64,000 nt of DNA from Ovis canadensis (lineage: Eukaryota > Chordata > Mammalia > Artiodactyla > Bovidae). A program made the position numbers and the translations under genes. Where the stretch lies: the NCBI RefSeq assembly GCF_042477335.2, contig NC_091255.1, positions 47,904,501 through 47,968,500 on the forward strand, read 5' to 3'. Below the pieces are notes generated by a model, which was not told the origin of the DNA, made no database searches, and saw only the letters and a program-made list of their open reading frames with translations. Shown here in pieces: positions 10,900-23,300 of the stretch. How positions within the stretch are numbered: the first letter of the stretch is position 1; every line of letters starts with the position of its first letter.

Positions 10900-13366
10900 A
10901 ATTGAGTAGTATTCACTTAGGCAATTAACTCTTGAGTAATCAGTGCACAAAGAGGCTCAGGTTTGCTTTTTATTGACATAATGTGGTTTTTCCAGTTACA
11001 CCTTTTACTGGGCACCTCATGCTTGTTCTAATCTCCAAGGGTGAATAATTATCCTGGCAATAAAATATCTTGTTATTAACAGAACTGGAAGCACCAACTA
11101 AGCCATGAAGGGATGGATAAAGTATGAAATCAGGTGCGAGTTGTTCTTGTTATGGAGAGCCACCTGACAGAACAGTTGCTTGAGCTTCCTGAGTGGCTTT
11201 CCAAGTACAGTATGTACTACATTGTGAAGATGATAAAGTTGAGGGGTCAGCACAGCATGCGAAGGAATTATCTAAAAAAGTATTAATGATAAAAGTTCTA
11301 TAGTTTCATAAGGCACAGAGTATTTCTCACAAGATAGAAACTTTAGTCTCTAAGAAAATGAGTGTCATTAGATTGTTATTAGTGTTATTGTGGTGTGATG
11401 TCTGTGTTTAGAAACAATAGTAAAGATAAATATGATGATGTTTTGTTAAGTTTGTCTTCTAGTGGAAATAAAAACCATCCTATAAATCAAGCTCAAAAGA
11501 GACTGAGGAAATCATTATCAAAAGAGGAAAAAGCTAGAAACCCAGGTTAATCTCATAGTTTAGAAAGAGGTACAGGATAAATTATCTGACCTGTTGACAA
11601 TTTACATCATTATTTTATCATGACTGTTCTAGAGTGGGTTAGAAGTGGACAGACAGTCCCCCACTGTTTTTAGGCTATTCATTTTGCAAATGCTCCCTTT
11701 CTATAGTGATATGACTGCCTCTACCATCACTTAACCATCAATACTATCGATAATAATACATACTTTTGAAAGTTAATTTCCCACTTTAAAATTTGATATC
11801 ACATTTCATTCCTGATGACAAATGTATTCAGCAAAAAAACTGCCAAGTTGAGGAAACTGCAATTTTGGTCTCAAAGATTATCTACATCTATTAATAATCA
11901 AATGAAGAATTTATCAGTCTACTTTTTATTGGTAACAAGATGATATCATTTATTTACTGTATCCAAAGAATGAATCAGATTTTCTTATGTTCCAAATTTC
12001 TGGGGAGGATGAGATAATAATCTCACAATTATTAAGAATAACAAAATAATGTGAGTAAAAAAAATTTGCTGCAGCAATCATGTCAGGTGAAGTGTGTAAC
12101 ACAATTCACAATCCAGATTAAAAAAATGTTTTAAATTAAGCCATTATTCTTTTGTAAACATGCTGAAAATAACTGGTGTGGAGACTTGGTAATTCAAGAA
12201 ATCAAAGCAATTTCACAATGTTAAATTTCTTTCTCTAAGGCAATGAACTTAACATCCATCTAGGAAATATTTAAAATATTCACTATTTATATGAAAATTT
12301 TTACCTTAAAAAATTTTTATTTTTTCCCCCATATAATCTAATATTCTCAATTTGGAATCACCAATGTTTTGATTAAGAAATGGATTAGGGTTTCCAAAGC
12401 ACGTATGGAAAAAAGAGTGAGAAAAGGGGGGAAAAAACTAATTAAAGTGTTATTTTTGTATTCTGGTATCTGACAACTTTTAATCCTTATAATTTAACTG
12501 TGGGTGAATCCTTAAATTGAAAATAAGAAAATGAAATCAGGATAAAAGAAAGAACTTTGTGCATAAATATACAAATACTAGACTCTGGAGAAAAAAAGTC
12601 CTGCTACTGATGGAATTAGTTGGACAATCCATCAAAGAAAGGCAGTTAATTTCTGACCCCTCAAAATAAAGGTAAGTCTTTTTGCTATCAAAGTGTAGTA
12701 AAATCTTGTTACAATTCATATTTTCTCCACAATTTTCACTCATTCTCAACCCTATTAAATCTCTTAACCCTCTTTGTCGAACTTGAGAATTTCCCACAAT
12801 TTCTATCCCAATTCTGTGGGTAATTTCCATATCTTCTAGTTTTTCTTTCCTTCATCAGCTCCAGAGATGATTTAAAACGTCAAGGGCTCAGGAAAAGAAA
12901 GTCAGCCTCTGAGAAGTCCAGTGGGAAAGGGTGTATCTTCAGCAGAAGTAAAGTGATCAAACCCAAGGAGAAGAAAATGGGAGATCCAGGAGGGCTCCAG
13001 CATTATTTCAGCTCATTGGGCACTATTTTTTCTATTTTAATAGTAAGAGTGATGGTTGCAGATACTAGTCAAACTGAAATAGTCCTGGAGCTTCTTGGAA
13101 TCCATTTACTTGAGTGAAGATAAACCTCACTCTCTCATGGATTGCTGGAACCATTCATGCTGGAACCATCAAGTCCTATTATTTAAAATAAGGAGAAAAG
13201 CTTTAGGAGCAGAATAGCTACTTTCTCTCACTTTATATTTTCCCTTACTTGCAACATTTTACTCAAATCCCCAGGAAAGAATAAAAGATGATTTGATTGT
13301 GTTAAGATAATATATACCATCCTCTATTTATAGACTTTTTTAGATTATTTGTCTTAAAGAAGGACA
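10900..13366. other. FBXO47 3' flank, no gene recognised
   Basis: AT-rich unique sequence downstream of FBXO47. Reverse-strand AATAAA hexamers occur, for example around 11950 and 12314, but which one, if any, ends FBXO47 cannot be told from sequence. ORFs are short and have no recognisable domain. Confidence 0.4.
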
Positions 13367-13462
13367 TATATGTGTGTTTGCACATGTGTGTGTATGTGGT
13401 ATGCATATATATACATACACACGCATATATACACATATATATATGAATCTGTATATACACAA
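13367..13462. repeat. TATG/CA-rich microsatellite
   Basis: Alternating purine-pyrimidine stretch of tatg, tgtg, cata and tata units. Confidence 0.85.
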
Positions 13463-13521
13463 AAACATACTTCCTTTGCTTTTTGATCCATAAAAACTTG
13501 AACAAACACAATGTTCTCTGT

Positions 13522-13739
13522 GAAAGTGAAAGTGAAGTCCCTCAGTCGTGTCCGACTCTTTGCGACCCAGTGGACTATAGCCTACCAGGCTCCTCTATCC
13601 ATGGGATTCTCCAGGCAAGAATACTGGAGTAGGTTGCCATTTCCTTCTCCAGGGGATCTTCCCAATCCAGGGATTGAACCTGGGTCTCCCACATTGGAGG
13701 CAGACGCTTTAACCTCTGAGCCACCAGGGAAGTTTCTCG
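13522..13739 (-). mobile_element. Bov-tA SINE
   Basis: Complete reverse copy, with a perfect 12-bp target duplication (aatgttctctgt) at 13510-13521 and 13740-13751. Confidence 0.93.
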
Positions 13740-13751
13740 AATGTTCTCTGT

Positions 13752-14225
13752 AATCATATGCAAAAAGGTGGTAAAAAAAAAATATGATTTATATCTGCAC
13801 AACCCAAAACATCATACTGCAAATCCTCATAAAACATTCTAGGCTATGTCTATACAATCTAAGCAAAGTGAACACAGACACACTATTTGGGTCTGCTCTA
13901 ATTATGTAACAGAATTTTCTCTTGCTTTGAGGATCCACATATATGGGTTAGCTGGCCCTGGAATTTTTAGCACTAATGTTCCATTTAGTTTGAGAGGCAC
14001 AGCTTATTTTCTAGAGAAATCTCAATACAGGCTGGGTTTGCCTGTAATTTTTATATTAATAATGATTTAAGCAGTTGCTTCTAGAGTTTTATGCAGCTTT
14101 TAAATTCTTAGGTTACTTAGGTGATAAAAAGTCCCAAGGATGCTATTCTTTGAGTGTGGAAAAGCAACACTCTTCTAATCATTAGTTCAGTGAGGTATTC
14201 TCTAAATGCAAAGATTTCTGAGTAT
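13752..14225 (-). other. FBXO47: Likely start of FBXO47 3' UTR
   Basis: Directly follows the FBXO47 stop codon on the - strand. Unique AT-rich sequence without a clear reverse-strand AATAAA close to the stop. Confidence 0.45.
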
Positions 14226-14338
14226 TTAAGAAGAGAGAACATTCATGGTCAAATACAGGACCTCTTTATGGAAGCTAGCCTGAGCCTGCACAAGATGGAA
14301 TAAATTCATAAAGCTTCTGTCGTCGTCATCACCATCTC
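14226..14338 (-). CDS. FBXO47: FBXO47 last coding exon
   Basis: [19 protein letters not shown] through [10 protein letters not shown] and TAA at 14226-14228. Acceptor gtatggcatag. It holds a run of four Asp codons (gat gac gac gac). Confidence 0.93.
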
Positions 14339-17300
14339 CTATGCCATACACAGGAACAGACATAGAGAAAAGAAAATGACAGTTAAGTTGCTAAATATAT
14401 GATTTATTCAAAACATACTACACATTATCCCTAATACTGTGTAACAGAAGACTAGTTAGTGATTTTCATTAAGTTAGATGTTAACAACCGAAATCATGGA
14501 ATTATATTAAGAGCACTGAATTAGAAATCAGAAAAAAAATATGCTGGTTCATACTTTATTGCTTCTAACTTCATGACCTTGGGCAAGTCAGGTAATTTCT
14601 CTAAGCCTTAGTTTTCTCCTTGGCAAATTAGGGTTAATTATAATGTTTGCCACCTAATAAAACTGTGAAATAATATAATGAGCAAACTATACAAATAAAA
14701 GATATTATTATGATGGTTATAATAGTTGGTCAAGGAAGCAGGTTAAGATTTTTTGCTGTGCAGAATTATATTGGTTCCTTTCAGAGCAGACTCTTCAACT
14801 TAATGTTTTCCATTAACACCAATACCAGATTTTAAAAGTGACAATACTAGAAACTAAATATATCTCATGAAAACACTAACAATGACTGACTTTTCGATTC
14901 TTTGCTTAGAAATAGAAGTCTACACAGAATTATATTTGTCTTAAGGGAAGACCAGCATGCATTTTACTCACACTTGTGTACCGTCTATGTGTATACTCAC
15001 CAGACATAACGGACTGTAGCATTTCCATTATAGCACACGCAAACGCATTTGCCACACTCTGCAGGAAGTTATTTCTTTCCACTGGAGTGCTGAAGACTTT
15101 ACAGACTTTTTGCATCATTTTAACTGCCCAGTCCATGGAGTATAGCTCTTTCTCACACACCTGGTTTAGACATACAAAGCATTGTGGTAAATTTCCATGT
15201 GAAGAAAGTTGTAGAATTTGAAAATAGTATTAACAATTACTGTTTATAAGTTTAACATAATTTAATAACATAGTATGTTGAGTCTATAAATGGCAAATGC
15301 TCTTATATCTAATACTCCTTTGCTTTCAAATGGTACAAATTTTACGGGGAAAAAAGCATGAAGTAAATAAAAGCCTGGTTCAAGATTATTACAGGATACT
15401 ATTAATGCAAAAAAATAATATCGAAAACAATTACTTGGAATTCCCTGGTGGTCCGGCGGTTAAGACTCTGTGCTTCCACTACTGGGGGTATGAGTTCTAT
15501 CCCTGGCTGGGGAACTAAGATCCCACAGGCCACATGGCCAAACAAACACCAGTTATTCAGTTCAGTTCAGTTCAGTTCAGTCGCTCAGTCATGTCCGACT
15601 CTTTGCGACACCATGAATCGCAGCACGCCAGGCCTCCTGGTCCATCACCATCTCCCAGAGTTCACTCAGACTCACGTCCATCGAGTCAGTGATGCCATCC
15701 AGCCATCTCATCCTCTGTCGTCCCCTTCTCCTCCTGCCCCCAATCCCTCCCAGCATCAGAGTCTTTTCCAATGAGTCTCATGAGGTGGCCAAAGGACTGG
15801 AGTTTCAGCTTTAGCATCAGTCCTTCCAAACAAATCCCAGGATTGATCTCCTTCAGAATGGACTGGTTGGATCTCCTTGCAGTCCAAGGGACTCTCAAGA
15901 GTCTTCTCCAACACCACAGTTCAAAAGCATCAATTCTTTGGCGCTCAGCTTTCTTCACAGTCCAACTCTCACATCCATACCGGACCACAGGAAAAACCAT
16001 AGCCTTGACTGGACGGACCTTTGTTGGTAAAGTAATGTCTCTGCTTTTGAATATGCTATCTAGGTTGGTCATAAATTTTCTTCCAAGGAGAAGAAATTTC
16101 ATGGCTGCAGTCACTATCTGCAATGATTTTGGAGCCCCCAAAAATAAAGTCTGACACTGTTTCCACTGTTTCCCTATCTATTTCCCATGAAGTGATGGGA
16201 CCAGATGCCATGAGTACATCATGAGAAATGCTGGGCTGGAAGAAGCACAAGCTGGAATCAAGATTGCCGGGAGAAACATCAATAACCTCAGATATGCAGA
16301 TGACACCACCCTTATGGCAGAAAGTGAAGAGGAACTAAAAAGCCTCTTGATGAAAGTGAAAGTGGAGAGTGAAAAAGCTGGCTTAAAGCTCAACACCAAT
16401 TATTAAACATTCGGAAAGAAAGGCTCCTGCTCATTTACTCATTCATTCAGTAAATATTTATTGAGCACATGCTAAGAGCTGGGGATACTATGGCAAGCCA
16501 TAAACACAAGGCCTCTGTATTCAAGGGATCCCATGAGGGTGACAGAGAAACAGACAATTTCAATAAGCAAGAGACCTCTATGATAATATTAACTTTCCAT
16601 CTTGAGAGCTATAAGGAATATTTCTCTCTTATTTAAAAAATGAATAAAATGAGGATTACATGTTTTTAGCTAAAGCTGACTGAAAGCAAAAAAGGCTGAT
16701 TTACTAACATTCTAAATGGCAAATTGTTCATGTAGCCAAATAACATACAGCATGAAAATAAACTATATAGTAATATAAGCAAATAATGCTAATCTGACAG
16801 GAAAGATTTATTGACTACTTATTATGTATAAATCACTGTATAAGACATTGTGAAAGAAGTAAGTGACACAGTTCTGGATTTCAAAGAGTTTCCCTATTTA
16901 GGGAGACAATTACCTCACAAAGATAGTGGCTTAAGAACACCAGTGGTAAATGAAGATAAATAGAAGACAAATCTGAAGTGATTTAGAGAAAATTAATGAT
17001 CAGAGTTGAGATGTTAATCAGAGATGGCTTCTCCACCCCTAATGGCTTCCTCTCCATTCCTTTTGCCAGAGTGAGGCCAAAGTCACCTTCCAAAAAGTAA
17101 AACTGATAGTGTCTCCCTGTCTCCTAAAACTGTCAGCAATGTGGCTACTGTGGTTCAAGCTACACAGAATGGCCTGCCAGGACCCTCCCTGCCTGGCCCC
17201 TCTCTTCTTATCTAAACTCCTCCCTTCTTATCCACCTCCTCCTCTTCTGCACATTTTCCCCTTCAGAAATGATACTGAGATGTTTATAGTTCCCTGAAGA

Positions 17301-20300
17301 CAGCCATGCAATTCCAATTCTTTTTTTTTTAGGACATCTGCTTATTAAAATAAATATTTACATTGAGAATACAGTTAATTTGGTAGCTTTCTTCACATTT
17401 TCACATCTTTTAAAAATACTTATTTACTTATTTAGTTGTGCCAGAGCTTTGTTGCGGCACACGGATCTTTAGCTGAGGCATGCACACTCTTAGTTGTGGC
17501 ATGTGGGATCTAGTTCCCTGAGCAGGGATTGAACCCAGGCCATGGCAGTGACAGTGCCAAGTCCTAACTACTGGACTGCCAGGAAATTCCCACACTGAAT
17601 TTATTTATACATACTTTGATATGTCTTAAAAGACTGTAGCAGCTTTGGTCAGGGATTTGTTCTACTAATTTCCATAGTCCTAAAATCTCACACAGTGTAT
17701 AGCCCATAGTAGACACTCAATTTGTGTTAAATGAATGGGCATTAAATATATTTTTTAATGTTTTATTTTAAAAAACATTTTAACTATATAAAAGTAAAGA
17801 GAATAGTATTATAAACGCTTAGTATCCATTCTATAGCTTCAGCAATTACAAATCTTGTTTCACTTCTACCACCACTCACTTCCACATTCTCTTCCTGATG
17901 CCCAGGAAATATCCTGGAGCAAATCATAGAGGGTGCTTTATTTTTTTTTTAATGGAATCTAAGGGGAAAAAAAGACTATAACTTGGCAGAGCTGTATAAT
18001 GACAATCCAGATATGAGATATGGGGAGAGGTTAATATAAGGAATGTCTCCAAATATGATAGTTTATTATATAAATTTAAAAATTTTAAGTATATATAAAA
18101 ATATACTTAAATACTTATTTTTTCAAAATGTTTTATACATATTTCAGTTCCTTCATGGCAGCTTCTTGGTAGGTCAGCTATAATGTTAAACAACTTGCTA
18201 GAAAAAACTTATTTTTTACTTACCAAAGCCAAAAAGACTATCAGCCTTGCCAGTTCAATGGTGCGTCCATTCACAGCTTTACTAGCCATGAAAGTGAAAC
18301 AGATATTGTTCCCACTTAGGATTAGGAGACGTGCATTATTCTCCAGAAGCCACTCACGAGGAACCACTTTTATTTAAGGAAAAACAGTATTTAATGAGAC
18401 ATTACATAATAGCTATAGTAAAGATCATTAAATACATGTAATATTGTATCACTTTATTGAAAATACAATTAGTGTCAAAGGAGAATCTTGGAGAAAATGC
18501 TTTAGTTTTCCAGTTACAGCCTTTACTGGGCAAAAGAGATTATTGCCAAGTCACAGTGACTCTCACAAATGTACTAGTAATATAGTCAAAGCATTTCTCC
18601 CACAAAGGTCTACCGACAAATAGTCTAATCCTGGGAAAAGAAAGAAATCTTGAGAACTTAAGAGTCTAAAGGATGAGGTAGGAATGGGAAACATTGTTTC
18701 GTCTCTTTAGTACCAACTGGAGAGGGCTTTCCTCTTATGCAACAGTAGGAGGTGTTTCTGAGAATTGCAAAATGGGAATAACTAAGCTAATAAAATAATG
18801 AAACTTTCAAATAATAACAATGAATAATATCTATAAAATTGACAAGGGAAACCAAAGGAAAGTAAATTGATTATATGCATTCTCTTCAAAAATCAAAAAG
18901 TGATTTCCGATAAGTCATTTGTTTCCGATAGAGCTGTATGTATAACTTAAAAAAATTTTTTAATTGCTTTATGTCCTTACAATTTTATAACTGTATTCTA
19001 ATAATATGCTTCCATTACTCTATGTGGTAAATATTTTTTTTTACCTGATAGTTCATCTACAAGACTGATAACATCATCTGCTGTCCATTCTTTGGTGCTT
19101 GTGTCATATAGCAATTTAATGGCATCAGCCAAACTTTTCAGGCAGGATTCATCTGTAGGTCCTTCTATCATTTTCTGCCAAACCACCTGTCCTGAATGAT
19201 AATTGAAACAAAAACTAGGCTATGACAGAATAGTTGCTTCTCTGATAAAGATTATATGGATTATTTAAAAAGGAACTTGGATTACATAATGAAATCCATT
19301 ACTTATACATGTTACTTTCATAATGAAAGGTCAATTCTGATAACAGTAAATTTTAATGTCTCTGACTGATGCAATGAAGCACAGCAACAATAGCTAAATG
19401 AAGTAAAGAAAAGGTAATTTCACCAAGCAAAACAGTGTTTATGGTTCAAAGATAATGTTATCCATAACAGATATTAAAATAAACAATTGACAGAATCTTA
19501 CTAAAATGAAATAAAACCTAGTGATAACCTTCCAAAAAGAGAGCATGCTGTATTTCAGAATCTTCTAGACACTTATATAAAAACTGAGTAATCCAGTCAA
19601 TTTTTTATTATTTACCTATGACCAATTTTTTTCTGAATTATACACACAAACAAAATTTGATTGCAGATTGACTTCCTGCTGCTACGCAACACACTTTAAA
19701 CTGGTTAAGTCCTGACATAATGCCGTGTGAACTTTAGTTATTAAGAATGATGAGAGGTCTCTGCTCTCACGCTGCAGCCACAAGGAGAGACCTCTCATCA
19801 TTCTTGATAACTAAAGTGGATACAACTGTATACTACATTACACTACATTTGCTTGGATGAATATATTTCTTTTGTTCACATGGCAAGAGTTATGAACTGT
19901 GGCAGCTGGAGTCATGTATTAGTTGAAAGAAGTGCAGCCGAAACTGTAACCAAAGGAGGCATTGTGCTTCCAGAAAAATCACAAGGAGAAGTATTGCAAG
20001 CAATGGTGGTAGCTGTTGGATCCAGCTCTAAAGGAAAGGGTGGACAGATTCAACCAGTTAGCATGAAAGTTGGAGATAAAAGTTCTCCCAGAATATGGAA
20101 GCACCAAAGTAGTTCCAGACAACAAGGACTATTTCTTATTTACAGTGGTGACATTCTTGGGAAATATGTTGACTGAAATTGAAATGGCATCATGTGAAGC
20201 TGCCCATTCCACTGAAGTTCTGAAATCTTTCATCATGTAAATAATTTCCATGGTTCTCTTTTATAATAACTAATGATACGTCCCCAAAAAAGAATGATGA

Positions 20301-23300
20301 AACTAACCAGGCACAAAATGATGTTTCCAAAAGTAAAAGTAATTAACCAGCTTTGAAACATACATCCCTAAGAAATAGATGCTCACCATCTTGAGGAGAC
20401 ACAGGTCCGAAGATGATATACAGTAATCTTGCCTGATTCACCATTGGCCACGGTTTCAATATACGTGTCAACCAAAATGCAGAATCACTTCGATGGGTCC
20501 AATGATCAAGCAGTACATTCCTACAGAATAGTCTGATCCTTAATTCCAGTTTTCGGGCGCTTCCTATGAAGACAAAAGAATTGTAAAGCATTCTTCTTAG
20601 ATTGATATGCATAATTGGATAGATCAAAGACATACATCATTAATATGCTTTGTACTGAGAGTGTTACTTCATTTACTCTAAAAATTTTAGATTATCAAGA
20701 AACTACTTTTTAAAACAACTTTACTGGGATATAATTTACATACCATAACACTTACCAATTTAAAGGATATACAATTCAACTTTTTTTCAGTATATTCATA
20801 GATATATGCAGCTATCACCAAGTAAATTTTAGAACATCGTCATTACCTCTAAAAGCCCTGCTCTTTTAACTATACCTCTCCCATCCCTCTGTCCTTTATC
20901 ACCCACAGCACTAACCACTACTTTCTGTCTCTACAGATTTCCCTATTCTGAACTTTGATATGAATGAAGTTATATAGTAAATGGTCTGTGACTGGCTTCT
21001 TTCCAAAGCATGTTTCCAAGGTTCATCCATGTTATAGTATGTATCAATACTTCATGCTTTCTTATAGCCAGATAATATTCCATTGTATAGATATGCCACA
21101 TTTTGTTTATTCACCCATTGATGGTTGTCTCTATCTTTTGGCTCTTATGAATAATGTTGCTATTAACATTCATTTACAAGCTTCTGTATGAATATGTTTC
21201 TCTTGAGGATATACCTAGGAATAAGATTGCTTGGTCATATGGTAACTCTATATTTAATCATTTGAAGAACCGCCAGGGTGTTTTCCAAAGTGGCTGTACC
21301 ATTTTGCATTCTGGCCAGCAGTGTATCAGGGCTCCAACTGCCCCACACACTTACCAACAATTGCTCTCTGATGTTTTGGTTCTAGCCATCCAAGTGGATA
21401 TAAAATGGTATCTCATGTATTTTTAAAAACAACTTTATTGGAATATACATATAATTTGTATACCATATAACTTTAATGTATATAATTTAATATATATAAT
21501 TCAACAGTTTTTGATATATTAAATTATTTTCTTAAATTGTAGTAAAATATATATATAATCTAAAATTTGCTATTTTAACCATTTTTAAAGTATAAAATTT
21601 AGTGGCATCAATTATATTCATAATGTTGTTCAACTGTTATCACTCTTACCCTATCTAAAACTTATTCTCACCTCAAACAGAAACTCTGTGACCATTAAGC
21701 AATCACTCTCCATTCCCCTCTCCCCCCAGTTCCTGGTATCCTCTAATCTACTTTCTGTTTTTATGAATTTGCCTGTTCTAGGTGCCTCACAGATGTGGAA
21801 CCATACAATATTTGTCCTTTTGTGTCTGACTTATTTCACTTCATGTGTTTTCAAAGGTCATCCAGGTTGTGGCCTATATAAAAACTTCACTCTTGTGAAT
21901 TCCCTGGTGGTCCAATGGTTAGGATTCTGTGCTTCCACTGCTGGGGCCCAGGTTCGATATCTGGGAAGGGAACTAAGATCCTGCAAGCCACATGGTGTGC
22001 CAGAAACTTCACTCCTTTTTATGACTGAATAATATTCTACTGTATATATACGCCACATTTTGTCTATCCATTCATCTATTGATGAATACTTGGGTTGTTT
22101 CCTGGTTTTGGTCATTGAAAATAATGTTTCAGTGAATTCTGTTGTACAAGTATTTGTTCAAGTTCCTGCTCTCAGTTTCCTTAGTGCCTAGGAGTGGAAT
22201 TACTGGGTCATATGTAACTCTACATTAAGGTTTTTGAGGAATGACCAAACTGTTTTCCATGGTGGTGACACCATTTTACATTTTATATTCTTATACTACT
22301 TATGATCTACTTACTTATACATAGGTGTAAATGGAAAGTCTACCAACACACCAAAACAAGAGTGCAAGTGAAGTCACTCAGTCATGTCCAGCTCTTTGCA
22401 ACCCTGTGGACTGTAGCCTACCAGGCTCCTCCCTCCATGGGATTCTCCAGGCAACAATACTGGAGTGGGTTGTAATTTCCTTCTCTAGGGGATCAATTCC
22501 TTCTCCAAGGGATCTTCCCAACCCAGGGATTGAACCTGGATATCCCACATTGCGGGCAGACACTTCTGAGCCACCAGGGAAGCCCTCACACCAAGGCCAT
22601 GTGTAAATAAGTATTTCTTGATGTGTTAAGTCAAGTAGCTTAGAAGTTTAGAGGAGAGAGATTATTGCAGGTCTAGGGAGATCAGGAAAGATCAAGTAAA
22701 CTGGGTCTTAAAGGATGAAAAGGAGACATGGCATTTCAGGAAAAAGAGAATGAATGAAAGGTATGAGGTAGATATGTGTAAGAGGAATCTGTGATACAGA
22801 GCAATATCCTTGTACCAAACTGATAGAGAGTAGTAGGCAGTAAGTTTGGAAATGTAGGTTGGGATTAGTATATGAAGAGCAGGATAGTTTGGACTTTGAA
22901 GATATCAATTGCTTAGTGTGCTTAGTCCCTCAGTTGTGTCCGATTCTTTGCAACCCCCTGGACTGCAGCCCACCATGCTCCTCTGTCCATGGGGATTCTC
23001 CAGGTAAGAATACTAGAGTGGGTTGCCATGCCTTCTTCCAAGGGATCTTCCCAACCCAGGGATTAAACCCAGGTCTCCCGCATTGCAGGAGGACTTTTTA
23101 CCAACTGAGCCACCAGGGAAACCCAAGAATACTGGAGTGGGTAGTATTTCCACTACTGGAGAAGTAGCTACCCTTTCTCCAGGGGATCTTCCTGACCCAG
23201 GAGTCAAACCAAAGTCTCCTGCACTGCAAACAGATTCTTTACCTGCTGAACTACCAGGGAAGATATCAGTTCAGTTCAGTTCAGTCGCTCAGTCGTGTCC

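Noticed and set aside
10985-11015. Similarity between 10985-11015 and 18508-18535 (ttttccagttaca...actgggca)
   Set aside because: About 27 bp of partial identity with no extension on either side; too short to support a shared element or function.
19853-20176. HSPE1 as a functional gene
   Set aside because: The HSP10 N-terminus is missing and the middle is frameshifted; it is an intronless antisense copy inside FBXO47.
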